Assembly: GCA_016177925.1 (NCBI GenBank)
Contig: JACOUH010000256.1
Coordinates: 1-41,634 of the forward strand
Source: Planctomycetota bacterium
Lineage (GTDB): Bacteria > Planctomycetota > Planctomycetia > Gemmatales > Gemmataceae
Length of the DNA: 41,634 nt
Reading direction: 5' to 3'
The first letter of the stretch is position 1. Every line of letters starts with the position of its first letter. The notes beneath the pieces are model-generated. The model was not told the origin of the DNA and made no database searches. It saw only the letters and a program-made list of their open reading frames with translations. Positions 24,852 to 33,459 of the stretch are shown here, one piece after another. The position numbers were made by a program, and so were the translations under genes.

Positions 24852-27056
24852 ATGACGCGCCTTGCTGTGCCCCTTCTGGCCCTGCTCGTTGCCGGTCCCT
24901 CGATCCTCGCTGCCGGCCCGCGGATCGATGTCGTGATCGGACCGGACGCGCCGCGCCTGGAACGATTCGCCGCCCGCGAGCTGACTGACCAGCTCCGGAA
25001 ACTCTTCGATGCCCGCGTTCAGGTCTCGGAAAAGGTGCCGACCTCCGCCGAGCACCTGATCCTCCTGGGCAGCCCGGCGACCAATCCCGCCGTCAAGGAG
25101 ATAGCAGGCGACCGCTGGCCGAAGTTGACCGATCAGGGACACTTGCTCCGCAGCGTGAGCCAGGGCGATCGGAGGGCGCTGCTCGTCGGCGGCGGAAGCC
25201 CGGTGGCGACGCTCTGGGCGGTGTACGAACTGGGCCATCACTTCGGTATCCGCTACCTGCTTCACGGTGACGTGATGCCGGCCGAGAAGCCGGCCCTGAA
25301 ACTCGATGGCCTCGACAGGGTGCTGGAGCCGACCCTCCGCCTCCGTACCTGGCGGACGGTCAACGACTTCGCCATCGGCCCCGAGTCGTGGGGCCTGGCC
25401 GAGCAGAAGCGTTTCCTCGGCCAACTTGCCAAGCTCAAGTTCAACCGGGTGATGCTCGCCTTCTACCCCTGGCAGCCGTTCGTCCATTACGAGTTCAAGG
25501 GGGTCAAGAAGCGGACGGCCATGCTCTGGTACGGTTGGCGCTATCGCGTCGATGGCGACACGCCCGGCCGGGCTGCGTTCCGGGGCGCGAAGGAGTTCGA
25601 GAACCCCGACTTCGCGGGCAAGACGACCTACGAGGAGAAGCACAAGGCGGGCGTTGCCCTTGCCTCCGGGATCATCGACGCCGCCCACGACCTTGGCATG
25701 AGCGCCGGGCTGGCCATCTCACCGCTGGAGTTTCCCAGGGAGTTCGCCGCGGTGCTGCCAGGCGCCAAGGTCCTGAAGGGCCTGGAAGACCTCACCATCG
25801 GCCCGGGCCCCAAGCAGCCGCCGGATGATCCGTTGCTGCGCGAGCTGGCGGCCACCCAGGTCCGTGCCTACCTCACTACCTACCCGAAGGTCGATGCGCT
25901 TTATCTGACTCTGCCGGAGTTTCCCGACTGGGTGGAACATTACGAAAAAGCCTGGCAGCGGCTCGACGCCCGGACCGGCGTTGCCAAGGTCGTTGACCTG
26001 AAGCAACTGATGGAGTCAGCCCGAAAGCGGAACCTGATCGCCTCGGGGGAGCGCGGCTTCCAGGCGCTGCGTGGCAACATTGCAGCGCTCGATTTCTTCC
26101 ACACCCTGCTGGCCGACCCCGCCCTGCTCCGGCGCCCCGGCGGAAACAAGGTGGAGGTCGTCATCATTGAGGTCGATCCCGCCCTGTTCCCCGTGCTCGA
26201 CAAGGTCCTTCCGCCTCGGGCCGCAGCCCTGCATTTCGTCGATTACACGGCCCGCCGCGTCACCGCCCACGCGGACCTGCTGGGCCAGGTGCCGGCCCGG
26301 TCGGTGCGGAGCAGCCTGATCTTCACCCTCGCCGACGACAACGTGGGCGTGTTGCCGCAGCTGACCACGAGCCACCTGCACACGCTCGTGGGCCGCCTGC
26401 GGCAGCACGGCTGGGAGGGGTTCTCGACGCGCTACTGGATTCCCGGCGACCTGAATCCGGCGGTCCACTACCTGTCGCGAGCGGCCTTCGATGCCCGCGT
26501 CACGCCCCAGACGGCCTACGACGACCTGGTCACACCGATCTGCGGCGAGGGCGTGGTCGAGCGACTGGTCAAGGCCTTCGACAAGATCGAGGAGGCCACC
26601 ACGCTCATCGATCAGAATGACATCGGCTTTACATTTCCCGTACCCGGCGTGGTGATGAAGCATTATCGGGCGGCTGGTCCGCCGCCGGCCTGGTGGAAGA
26701 AGGTGCGCGACCTGTACGCCGGGGCGATGGACGAGATGTATCGCGGTCAGCAGCGCTCGCACGTGGGCCCCCGGCCCTTCATGCTCTACCACGCCAAGCG
26801 ACTGGAGTTCGCCGTCGAGTACCTCAACAGCATCGAGGCCCTGCGTCTGGCGGGTCAGGCGAAGGCGAAGGGCGACCGGGCGAAGCAACTGGAGCACCTG
26901 GAGAAAGCGGTGGAGTCGATGTACAACGCCCTGAGTGCGCTGGGCGAAGTAGCTCGCGACAACAGCGACCGAGGCGTGATCGCCGTGCTGAACGAGTACG
27001 GCTACCGGCCGCTGAAGGCCGAGTTCGAGGCGGTCGAGAAGGCCGCCCGCAAGTAG
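24852..27056 (+). CDS. Exported glycoside hydrolase-like protein
   Basis: This encodes 734 residues starting at ATG 24852, behind GGAGAGGA, with a signal peptide (LAVPLLALLVAGPSILA). The first 150 residues (IVIGPDAPRLERFAARELTD style, GLLVGGGSPVATLWAVYELG style) resemble the non-catalytic N-terminal domain of GH67 alpha-glucuronidases and GH20 hexosaminidases. A long middle part looks like a TIM barrel: FNRVMLAFYPWQPFVHYEF, DALYLTLPEFPDWVEHYE. The end is helical. It could act on glucuronic acid-substituted or similar plant or algal polymers, but the catalytic acids were not pinned down. It is co-transcribed with the EF-hand propeller. The family call is tentative. Confidence 0.6.
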   Translation: MTRLAVPLLALLVAGPSILAAGPRIDVVIGPDAPRLERFAARELTDQLRKLFDARVQVSEKVPTSAEHLILLGSPATNPAVKEIAGDRWPKLTDQGHLLRSVSQGDRRALLVGGGSPVATLWAVYELGHHFGIRYLLHGDVMPAEKPALKLDGLDRVLEPTLRLRTWRTVNDFAIGPESWGLAEQKRFLGQLAKLKFNRVMLAFYPWQPFVHYEFKGVKKRTAMLWYGWRYRVDGDTPGRAAFRGAKEFENPDFAGKTTYEEKHKAGVALASGIIDAAHDLGMSAGLAISPLEFPREFAAVLPGAKVLKGLEDLTIGPGPKQPPDDPLLRELAATQVRAYLTTYPKVDALYLTLPEFPDWVEHYEKAWQRLDARTGVAKVVDLKQLMESARKRNLIASGERGFQALRGNIAALDFFHTLLADPALLRRPGGNKVEVVIIEVDPALFPVLDKVLPPRAAALHFVDYTARRVTAHADLLGQVPARSVRSSLIFTLADDNVGVLPQLTTSHLHTLVGRLRQHGWEGFSTRYWIPGDLNPAVHYLSRAAFDARVTPQTAYDDLVTPICGEGVVERLVKAFDKIEEATTLIDQNDIGFTFPVPGVVMKHYRAAGPPPAWWKKVRDLYAGAMDEMYRGQQRSHVGPRPFMLYHAKRLEFAVEYLNSIEALRLAGQAKAKGDRAKQLEHLEKAVESMYNALSALGEVARDNSDRGVIAVLNEYGYRPLKAEFEAVEKAARK

Positions 27057-27059
27057 GTC

Positions 27060-27079
27060 CCTCGCTGGCGCGTCGGGCT
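27060..27079 (-). repeat. Family A repeat arm, copy 1
   Basis: This is one arm of the family whose plus form is GCCCGACGCGCCAGCGAGG, present here in reverse orientation just after the stop of the glycosidase-like gene. It is in direct repeat with 27190-27210; the two flank the hairpin at 27099-27162. Confidence 0.8.
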
Positions 27080-27098
27080 CGAGCGTTTTGCAGTCGGC

Positions 27099-27162
27099 CG
27101 TAGCACAGGCGTCTGGCCTGTGCCGAACCGCGACAGCGCACAGGCGAGACGCCTGTGCTACG
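27099..27162. repeat. Palindrome between glycosidase-like gene and truD
   Basis: The arms 27099-27123 and 27138-27162 pair over 25 bases with one mismatch; the arm starts CGTAGCACAGGCGTCT. The 14-base loop is GC-rich. It sits between two convergent genes and may end both transcripts. Confidence 0.85.
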
Positions 27163-27189
27163 AGCAAATGCAAACCGCTCTAATGGGTT

Positions 27190-27210
27190 CCTCGCTGGCG
27201 CGTCGGGCTA
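27190..27210 (-). repeat. Family A repeat arm, copy 2, supplying the truD stop codon
   Basis: On the minus strand the arm begins TAGCCCGACG; its first three bases (27210-27208) are the stop codon of truD. See the finding on repeat-supplied stop codons. Confidence 0.8.
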
Positions 27211-28272
27211 ATCGTCGGCGTCTTCTGGATCGTCGGTCGCGTCGCTCTTCATCAACTCGCGGAGCAGGACCGTGGCGTACGTTCCGGCGGGGAGCGTGAA
27301 CGTACAGCAGACGCCTTCCGCGACAGCGTGTGCCTCCAGGTCGTTCACATAGACAAGGTTGTGGCGGCGCGTTCCCTGGACCAGTTTGCCGAAGCCCTGG
27401 AAGGAAGCCGGCGTCAGCCCGGCGTCGCGAAGGACGTTCGCCTCGCGCACCGCTGCCTCGTCTTGCGCGGGGAACGTCTTGCGTCCGAAGATCGGGCCGG
27501 CGCTGACCGTTTCGCGAGCGTCGAAGCGGGACTGCTCGGCTGCGACGTCGCGAGCCACGAACATCCCGCCGAAGGGCCATTTCGCCATCACGTCTCCCGG
27601 CAGCACCTTGCGGAGCAGGCCGTTGTGGAGGCGGCGCGCAAGATACAGGTTGAACAGCGCGGACTGGGCCGCCGACAGAGCGAGCTTGCGCAAGAAGGGG
27701 GCGCGCGGCTGTCCGGCGGGGCCCGAGCGCAACAGCCCGAGGCCGAGGCGACCTGTCTCGCCATCACGGCCGAAGCGCTGCGGGCCGTAGAAGTTCGGCA
27801 GACCGTCGCGGTGTAGCCGCTCCTGGAGCGGAGCGAGGCGGCCGGCGGATTCCGGGGCGACGTCGCGGATGACAACACGGAACCGATTGCCGTGAAGGTG
27901 TCCCGGCTTGAGTTTGTTGGTGTGACGGCTGACGTTGAGCAGCCGAATGCCGTCGCCCTCGAGTTGCCCCAGCAGCGGCTCGGCGGAGGCAGGGACGGAG
28001 ACCATCTGTCGCGTCACGGCGTGGCGATCCTTCAGGCCCGCGCTGCCGACCTCGCCAGGCGACAGTTCCAGCCGCCGCGCTACCTGGCGCAGGAAATACT
28101 CGGCGCCCAGACCGCGCTTCTCGACCCACAGATAGAGGAAGTCGCCTGCGCCCGACGGCACGTAGGCGGGAATCTCCTCGACCTCGAAGTCCTCGGGGAC
28201 GCTTTTGATGCGGCCGCCGATGCCGGGCAGGTCGCCCGTCCAGCAGGGCGGCGTCCGTGGGTCGAAGTCCAT
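27208..28272 (-). CDS. truD: tRNA pseudouridine(13) synthase
   Basis: TruD makes pseudouridine at position 13 of certain tRNAs. The protein has 354 residues, close to the family norm. Landmarks are IGGRIKSVPEDFEVEEIPAY at the start, the catalytic motif AGLKDRHAVTRQ (Asp82), GNRFRVVIRD, NFYGPQRFGRDGE, and AGTYATVLLRELMK at the end. The ATG at 28272 begins the conserved part; the open frame upstream runs into palindromic repeat sequence and is not protein. The stop codon TAG is supplied by the family A repeat. The last residues (DATDDPEDADD) are a short acidic tail. Confidence 0.95.
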   Translation of the reverse strand: MDFDPRTPPCWTGDLPGIGGRIKSVPEDFEVEEIPAYVPSGAGDFLYLWVEKRGLGAEYFLRQVARRLELSPGEVGSAGLKDRHAVTRQMVSVPASAEPLLGQLEGDGIRLLNVSRHTNKLKPGHLHGNRFRVVIRDVAPESAGRLAPLQERLHRDGLPNFYGPQRFGRDGETGRLGLGLLRSGPAGQPRAPFLRKLALSAAQSALFNLYLARRLHNGLLRKVLPGDVMAKWPFGGMFVARDVAAEQSRFDARETVSAGPIFGRKTFPAQDEAAVREANVLRDAGLTPASFQGFGKLVQGTRRHNLVYVNDLEAHAVAEGVCCTFTLPAGTYATVLLRELMKSDATDDPEDADD

Positions 28273-28379
28273 CGCTGACTGCCTCCACACGTAGATAGAT
28301 GTATCAAAAAAAGAGCGGAAAACAAGAGGGGCGAAGAACTCCTTACCACCTAAATCCTTACTCCCCAAGGGGAACGTGT

Positions 28380-28449
28380 CGTGTGCCACGCCCACGTCCT
28401 CGTGGGCGTGCCTGTCCTCACGCCCACGAGGACGTGGGCGTGGCACACG
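28380..28449. repeat. 31-bp stem perfect hairpin between truD and the AI-2E gene
   Basis: The arms 28380-28410 and 28419-28449 are perfect complements with an 8-base loop; each arm is itself partly symmetric (CGCCCACG TCCT CGTGGGCG). It lies between divergent genes, 84 bases before the start of the permease gene at 28533 and 108 before the truD start, so it must sit among their promoters. No sigma consensus was visible. Confidence 0.9.
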
Positions 28450-28532
28450 GCCCTTCGAGTTGGCACCGTTGGTGCGGCCTCTCCTTGTGCGTGGCGCCGT
28501 GACGGGGTATTCTCGGGAGGAAGGAGACGACT

Positions 28533-29804
28533 GTGATCAACATGAATCTGAGCAGCGCGACCCGCTGGGGGCTCAACGCGGCCATCCTGTTGAGCATCGT
28601 CCTGGCCCTGTACCTGGGCAAGGCGATCTTCATCCCGACGGTGATCTCGCTCCTGTTGGCGGCGATGCTCTGGCCGACGGCGACATGGATGCACCAGCCG
28701 GGCGTGCCGGTGCCGTGGTTGTCGCCGCGCCGCCAGGCTCCGTGGCTGATGCCGACCATCGCCCGGGGCCGCTTTCCCTGGAGCATCGCCTGCCTGACCG
28801 TCGTCACCGGGTTCGTCCTGCTGGTGGTGCTGCTGCTGGTCGCCTTCGGCCTGGGCTTCAGCAAGATCGTCCTCGACCTGGGCGACCCCAAGACGCAGAA
28901 CCGCGTCTACGACGATTTCCGCGAGAAACTGGCCCGTATCAACCCGGCCATCCGCAACGACGAGGAGTATTTCCCCAAGGACCCGGACGAATCCAAGGTG
29001 ATGAAATCCATCCGCGGCTTCTTCAACTTCGAGACGAGCCAGTCGTTCCGCACCGTGATCGCCGAGGTGCTGGGCTATGGCGGCAACTTCATCTGGCAGT
29101 CGATCCTGATCATGTTCATCCTCCTCTTCCTGCTGCTGGAGGGGAAGATGCTGATCCGCCGCTTCGTGGAGATCTTCGGTCCCGGAGCGCAGGTGCAGGG
29201 CAAGGCGGTCGAGGCCCTCAAGGACATGGCCAACCAGATCCGCGCGTACCTGGTCTGGCGCACGATCATCAATTTCGCAATGGCGGGGTTCCTGGGGATC
29301 GTCTACCACTTATTGGGTCTGAAATTGGCCTGGACGTGGGCGCTACTGACGGCGGTGCTGTGGTACATCCCCTACCTCGGCCCGATCGCGGCGGGGGTGC
29401 CGCCGATCCTCGACGCCTTCCTCACCTGCGAGACGCCGTGGATCGCCGTCGGCATCCTGAGCTTCTACACAGTATTCGTGGTGCTGGAGGGCTACGTGGT
29501 AGTGCCGGTGGTGATGGGCCGCAGCATGGAGATGAACGCAACGACGGTGATGTTGGCGTGCCTCTTCTGGGAGTTGGTCTGGGGCTCGCCGGGGTTGTTC
29601 CTGGCGATGCCGCTGATGGCCGCGGTCAAGGCGGTCTGCCATCACGTCCCCGACTGGCGACCGTGGGCCAACCTGATGAGCAGCCACGAGGAACTGCCCG
29701 AGGAAAAGGAACCTCCGGGCCCCAGCCCCTTGCCGGACGGCCGCGACACCGACACGCGCCTGGCGACCGCTCACCGCGAGGGCGAGGCGCTGACGCACGA
29801 GTGA
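28533..29804 (+). CDS. AI-2E family permease
   Basis: This encodes 423 residues from GTG 28533, which is 6-7 bases behind AAGGAG; an ATG nine bases later is possible. It has a hydrophobic N-terminal pair, a cytoplasmic loop (GFSKIVLDLGDPKTQNRVYD, about residues 110-180) and six further membrane segments. The block NQIRAYLVWRTIINFAMAGF and the end GRSMEMNATTVMLACLFWEL are typical of the AI-2E (TqsA/YdiK) family of transporters, some of which export autoinducer or drive sodium/proton exchange. The substrate is unknown. The tail after the last helix is acidic and proline-rich. A second in-frame stop (TAG) follows 12 bases after the stop, from a family A repeat. Confidence 0.85.
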   Translation: MINMNLSSATRWGLNAAILLSIVLALYLGKAIFIPTVISLLLAAMLWPTATWMHQPGVPVPWLSPRRQAPWLMPTIARGRFPWSIACLTVVTGFVLLVVLLLVAFGLGFSKIVLDLGDPKTQNRVYDDFREKLARINPAIRNDEEYFPKDPDESKVMKSIRGFFNFETSQSFRTVIAEVLGYGGNFIWQSILIMFILLFLLLEGKMLIRRFVEIFGPGAQVQGKAVEALKDMANQIRAYLVWRTIINFAMAGFLGIVYHLLGLKLAWTWALLTAVLWYIPYLGPIAAGVPPILDAFLTCETPWIAVGILSFYTVFVVLEGYVVVPVVMGRSMEMNATTVMLACLFWELVWGSPGLFLAMPLMAAVKAVCHHVPDWRPWANLMSSHEELPEEKEPPGPSPLPDGRDTDTRLATAHREGEALTHE

Positions 29805-29813
29805 GCCTCTGAT

Positions 29814-29834
29814 TAGCCCGACGCGCCAGCGAGG
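29814..29834 (+). repeat. Family A repeat arm, copy 3
   Basis: This carries TAGCCCGACG and the rest of the family A arm, in frame with the end of the permease gene, where it forms a back-up stop four codons after the TGA. It directly precedes the hairpin at 29837-29899. Confidence 0.8.
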
Positions 29835-29836
29835 AT

Positions 29837-29899
29837 TGTAGGACGGATTTCCAATCCGTCCGTGCATGAAGCCGGGACGGATTGGAAATCCGTCCTACA
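29837..29899. repeat. 25-bp stem perfect hairpin between convergent genes
   Basis: The arms 29837-29861 and 29875-29899 are perfect complements (TGTAGGACGGATTTCCAATC is part of the left arm) with a 13-base loop. It lies between the permease (+) and the exported protein gene (-), so a two-way transcript end is likely. Confidence 0.85.
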
Positions 29900-29916
29900 G
29901 AAGGCGCGGCCGTGCG

Positions 29917-31653
29917 TCACTTGCGCAGCGGGTGAGACGGGCGGAGGCGTAGGGTTAGGGTCGCCTGGCCGGGAGCCGTCTTCTGGACCAGCTCCAGGCG
30001 GTCGAAGAACTTCAGCCCGGCGACCAGGTTGTCAAGGTTGCGGGCGACGACCTTCGCGTCCAGGCGGTGCTGCTCCGCCAGGGTCGACGCCAGCACGTCG
30101 CGGCGGTCCGTCAAGTATTGCCGCACGTCCTTCAGCGACAGGCGCAGCAGCGGCACCTCGCCGGCAGAGAGTGTAGCGGGCGTGGCGGTGGCGAAGCGGC
30201 GGAAGGCCTCTGGCGAACTGGCCACGATCAGGTAGCCACCCGACAGCCCGAACGCCGGCTGCAACCCCGCTACCTGACCGCGCTGGCTGGCGAGATAGTG
30301 GACCTCCTTCTTGTCCTGTTTCACCGTCTTCAGGCTGAGGAAGTCCTTTTTCTTGAGGTTGTGGGCTGTCGCGGCCAGGACCACCCACGAACGCAGGGCG
30401 TCGACGAGGGCCCGGTCGACGGGGGCCTCCTTGTCGCCAGCAGCGACGCGGATTGCGAATACCGACTCCGGCGCCCATTGCTTCGAGTCGCGCGGAGGCG
30501 CCGTCACGCACAGCCCCCAGTCGGGGCCGACGTTCGGCAGCGCCTCGGTTGCGACACTACCGCTCAGCGCCGCGCCCAGCCCGCGGTTCAGGTTCTCCTT
30601 GAGGGCCTCGAAACTGTCCTTCGTCTGGAACGTCCCGATCAGGTCCAGCAGGGCGGACAGGTCGGTCTGCGCTCCCATCGCCAGAAGGGCGTTGTCGGGG
30701 ATGCGGCCCCAGACCTCCGAGCGGACCGCGGCCGCGTCGAAGAAGCGGCGCACTGTACCGGGGACCACCTCGGGCTTCGCCCGCACCGTCAGCCCCATCT
30801 CGACGTCGGCCGTCAGGCTGAATGTCAGCGCCACCCCTTCCAGGGCTCTCCAGCAGGCGACAAAGGTTTTCAGGAAGGCCGCCTCGGAGCCCGCGGCCTT
30901 GGCGAGCTTCGCCTCCAAGGCGGCGTCGAAGGCACGCGGGTTCACCCACACCGAGGCGAGCGCCCGGTCCACCCCGAGCAGGCGCAGCTGCCGAGCCAGA
31001 GGCGACTCCTTGTCGGCGGGAAGTTTCTTCTCCACGCCCAGGGCCTCGCGCAGAATGCCCTCCTGCCCCGAGAAGATCAGCACCGGTCCTCGCAAGCAGT
31101 AGAAGTTCTCCTCCTTGCGCTCGACGCGGCGGAAGTACTTGACGCCGTTGTGCTCGCGCTCCTCGAGTTTCTTCAGCTCGCCGCTCTTCAGGTGGACTTG
31201 GTTGAGGCGGTCGACCAGCGCGGCGATCGTCTTCGCCTGCCGTGCCCGGATCAGGAGCAACCCCTGCTCCTGTTGCGGTTTGTCGGGCGGACCGGCGCGG
31301 TAGGCCAGGACCACGGCGTCGCCCAGGATGTCATCGCGGAGTTGCTCCGCGCGGAGGCCGAGAAACTTCTCCAGGAACCGGTTCGCTTTCTCCAGCTGCC
31401 GCCACTCTGGTGTTGCCTTGAGCGCCGGGCCGAGGGGAGAGTCGCGCAGGTGATGGGCGAGGGGAGAGGATTGCAGGGCCGCGGCGTGTCCGCGCAGGTC
31501 GCGCAATACGAAACAGAAGGTGACGTCCGCGGGGACGAAACGGAGCAGTTCGTCCGCAGGGGTCGTCGGGGCGGCGCCGGCAGGTGGGCAAGTCCCCAAA
31601 GACAGGGCCGCCAGCAGCAGACAAACCGGAGATCGGCGGAGGGTGGGGCTCAT
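29917..31653 (-). CDS. Exported DUF3352-like protein, third gene of ECF cassette 3
   Basis: This encodes 578 residues with a signal peptide (RRSPVCLLLAALSLGTCPPA). It begins DELLRFVPADVTFCFVLRDL, and later has GKPVLIFSGQEG-like text (here GPVLIFSGQEGILREAL) and LGDAVVLAYRAGP. Such long exported proteins with repeated strand-helix units are common and often uncharacterised in planctomycetes (DUF3352 style). There is no catalytic motif. It follows the zinc anti-sigma gene by 15 bases and so belongs to the sigma operon; it may be a target or sensor of that system. The end (TLTLRLRPSHPLRK) lies close to the palindrome. Confidence 0.65.
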   Translation of the reverse strand: MSPTLRRSPVCLLLAALSLGTCPPAGAAPTTPADELLRFVPADVTFCFVLRDLRGHAAALQSSPLAHHLRDSPLGPALKATPEWRQLEKANRFLEKFLGLRAEQLRDDILGDAVVLAYRAGPPDKPQQEQGLLLIRARQAKTIAALVDRLNQVHLKSGELKKLEEREHNGVKYFRRVERKEENFYCLRGPVLIFSGQEGILREALGVEKKLPADKESPLARQLRLLGVDRALASVWVNPRAFDAALEAKLAKAAGSEAAFLKTFVACWRALEGVALTFSLTADVEMGLTVRAKPEVVPGTVRRFFDAAAVRSEVWGRIPDNALLAMGAQTDLSALLDLIGTFQTKDSFEALKENLNRGLGAALSGSVATEALPNVGPDWGLCVTAPPRDSKQWAPESVFAIRVAAGDKEAPVDRALVDALRSWVVLAATAHNLKKKDFLSLKTVKQDKKEVHYLASQRGQVAGLQPAFGLSGGYLIVASSPEAFRRFATATPATLSAGEVPLLRLSLKDVRQYLTDRRDVLASTLAEQHRLDAKVVARNLDNLVAGLKFFDRLELVQKTAPGQATLTLRLRPSHPLRK

Positions 31654-31668
31654 GGGAAAGGCCGATCA

Positions 31669-32352
31669 TTACAGCTCGGGTTTCTTGTCGGGGCCCAGAG
31701 GCGGTAGGTCGCGCCGGAACAGGGAAAAGGCGCGGCGGGCCGAATCGGCGATCGGCTCCAGGCCCACACTGACGCCGTGGCCCGCCTCGGCCAGGGACGG
31801 TGTCTCCAGCGGCGGCGGCAGCTCCATCGGTGGCAGCAGCGAGTCGTCCATCGTCGGCAGCAGCACGCGCGTGCGGTCGACAGCCTGGTCGACGGTCCGC
31901 GCCGTCAGCCCGGCGACGGCGGAGCCGGCCTCGGCCACCGTGTCACGGATCGACGGCTCCGCCGGCGGGACGGACTTGACGACGATGGCTTCATCGGGAC
32001 TGCGCGGAGACGTCATCGGTCGCGGCAGCAACTGCCCGGCCAGGGCGATGACGAGCCCGCTGGCCGCCAGCGCCAGGGTACCGGCCAATCGGAAGCGCTG
32101 GCGCTGGCGGTGACGGCGGTCTGTCAACACCGCGCCGACGACGCGATCGAGCAGTTCGGCGGGGACGGCCGGCGGCGCGAGCAGGGACAGCCCTCGACGG
32201 AGACTCTGAGCTGCCGTGAGCAGCCGCTGACAGGTGTCACAAGCGGCCAGGTGTCCGGCCAGCGCGGCGGAGAGCGGACTGGGCGACCCGGTCGCGCGGG
32301 TACCCCGGTCGAGGTCGGCTTGTAACCAATCCTGGAAATCGTGGCAGTTCAT
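31669..32352 (-). CDS. Zinc-binding anti-sigma factor (cassette 3)
   Basis: This encodes 227 residues from ATG 32352. The N-terminal domain (NCHDFQDWLQADLDRG, then LAGHLAACDTCQRLL) has the HxxxCxxC zinc site of ZAS anti-sigma factors, which hold ECF sigma factors inactive until a signal arrives. A membrane segment (LAGTLALAASGLVIALAGQL, about residues 80-100) follows, and then a long proline- and acid-rich outer part (TMDDSLLPPMELPPPLETP) without cysteines. It lies 16 bases after the sigma gene. The outer part may sense cell-surface stress. This is the only one of the three cassettes with a recognisable zinc site. Confidence 0.8.
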   Translation of the reverse strand: MNCHDFQDWLQADLDRGTRATGSPSPLSAALAGHLAACDTCQRLLTAAQSLRRGLSLLAPPAVPAELLDRVVGAVLTDRRHRQRQRFRLAGTLALAASGLVIALAGQLLPRPMTSPRSPDEAIVVKSVPPAEPSIRDTVAEAGSAVAGLTARTVDQAVDRTRVLLPTMDDSLLPPMELPPPLETPSLAEAGHGVSVGLEPIADSARRAFSLFRRDLPPLGPDKKPEL

Positions 32353-32368
32353 CGTCCATTGTCCCCGT

Positions 32369-32971
32369 TTATCGCCCGGCCGGTCCAGGCCGGCGCAAGA
32401 GGGACGCCTCCTCGAGCAGGGCGGGGTTGGCGTCCGCAGGCACCATGCCGCGGCGCTGCAGTCGCTCCAGCACCTCCAGTCGGGCTCGGTGCAGCCACGT
32501 CTTGATCGTGCCCACCGGCCGCTCCAGCTCCTGGGCGATCTCCTCGTAGGCCTGTCCCTGGTCGTGAAAAAGTACGAAGACGGTCCGGTAGTCGGGCCGC
32601 AGGTCGTCGACCGCCGCGCGGATTTCGCGGAGCAATTCGGCCGAGTCGTCGGGCGGCGGACTCGGGGCGGTGTCCTGGAGGTAGTCGACCGACTCCGGGC
32701 GCCGCGCCCGCTGGGCGAGCCAGGTCCGGCAGCGATTGACCGCGATGCCGATGATCCACGGCTTGAGGGGCCGTTCCGCATCCCAGCGGCGTAGGCTGCG
32801 GAAGACGCGCAGGAACACTTCCTGCGTGACGTCCTCGGCGTCGTGGCGGTGGTGAAGGAGGCGGACGCACAGGCCGAACACTTCGGGCTGAAAGCGTTCC
32901 ACCAGCTGACGGATCGCGTCGGCCTGGCCGAGCAGACAGCGTTGCACCAGTCCGGCTTCGTCAGAAGACAC
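32369..32971 (-). CDS. ECF-type RNA polymerase sigma factor (cassette 3)
   Basis: This encodes 200 residues starting with GTG at 32971 (SSDEAGLVQRCLLGQADAI). Region 2 is HHRHDAEDVTQEVFLRVFRS and PLKPWIIGIAVNRCRTWLAQ; region 4 is GQAYEEIAQELERPVGTIKT with the helix-turn-helix. A short linker (DTAPSPPPDDSAELLREI) separates them. The tail after region 4 is longer than usual (about 35 residues, ending RRPGPAGR). It is followed by a zinc anti-sigma gene 16 bases on, and then a third gene, forming a three-gene operon. An ATG start was not found for this frame; GTG is the natural choice. Confidence 0.9.
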   Translation of the reverse strand: MSSDEAGLVQRCLLGQADAIRQLVERFQPEVFGLCVRLLHHRHDAEDVTQEVFLRVFRSLRRWDAERPLKPWIIGIAVNRCRTWLAQRARRPESVDYLQDTAPSPPPDDSAELLREIRAAVDDLRPDYRTVFVLFHDQGQAYEEIAQELERPVGTIKTWLHRARLEVLERLQRRGMVPADANPALLEEASLLRRPGPAGR

Positions 32972-33043
32972 GTCCCGTCCCTGCGTCGGCGGCTTCGGAA
33001 GGATCTACCCGAGGGGGAAGCAAGGAGTTTCAGGCGCCAGGCG

Positions 33044-33298
33044 TTAGCGGTCGAGAGCCTCGCGCAAAAGATCGATGGCCTCTTGGGGCTCGGTTTCCTG
33101 CAGCGGCTTGCCGCGCTCTTCGAGTCTCTCGTTGAAGTAGATCGAGGCGTTCTGCATCTTCTCGTGCGTCTCGGCGGAGCCGCCGACCAGGAGGAAGTTC
33201 TCGTTCTGGGTCAGGCGACGGTGGCCGTCCTCGTTGTCCAGACCGACGCCGATGAAACCGACGAGCTGGACCTCTTCTCGCTTCACTTTCTTCGCCAT
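33044..33298 (-). CDS. Hypothetical 84-residue protein
   Basis: The ATG at 33298 follows GGGGG; a GTG lies one codon upstream. The sequence starts AKKVKREEVQLVGFIGVGLD and continues RLTQNENFLLVGGSAETHE, ending with a helical EERGKPLQETEPQEAIDLLR. It is a cytoplasmic, mixed alpha/beta protein with no membrane segment. No family was recognised. It sits alone between ECF cassette 3 and the family A palindrome at 33401-33446, and is probably a genuine small planctomycete gene because the composition and start look normal. Confidence 0.55.
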   Translation of the reverse strand: MAKKVKREEVQLVGFIGVGLDNEDGHRRLTQNENFLLVGGSAETHEKMQNASIYFNERLEERGKPLQETEPQEAIDLLREALDR

Positions 33299-33400
33299 CA
33301 CAGCCCCCGGGTGTCACGAAGTTGTGGGAACTTCTTCCACTATAAGGCCGCTCCAGGGTCCGAATCAACCGCAAAGAAGGGTTCGCCGCTTGCGGCTTTG

Positions 33401-33446
33401 CCGACGCGCCAGCGAGGAACACGCCAAACCCTCGCTGGCGCGTCGG
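33401..33446. repeat. Family A palindrome, 17-bp stem
   Basis: The arms 33401-33417 and 33430-33446 (core CCGACGCGCCAGCGAGG) are perfect complements with a 12-base loop. It lies between the 84-residue gene and sixA, both on the minus strand, about 100 bases upstream of the former's start and 14 past the latter's stop. Confidence 0.85.
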
Positions 33447-33459
33447 GCTAAGGAATCGG

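Noticed and set aside
27190-27210. Family A palindromes as classical intrinsic terminators
   Set aside because: Some occur singly or upstream of genes and most lack a T-run, so a simple terminator role does not explain them.
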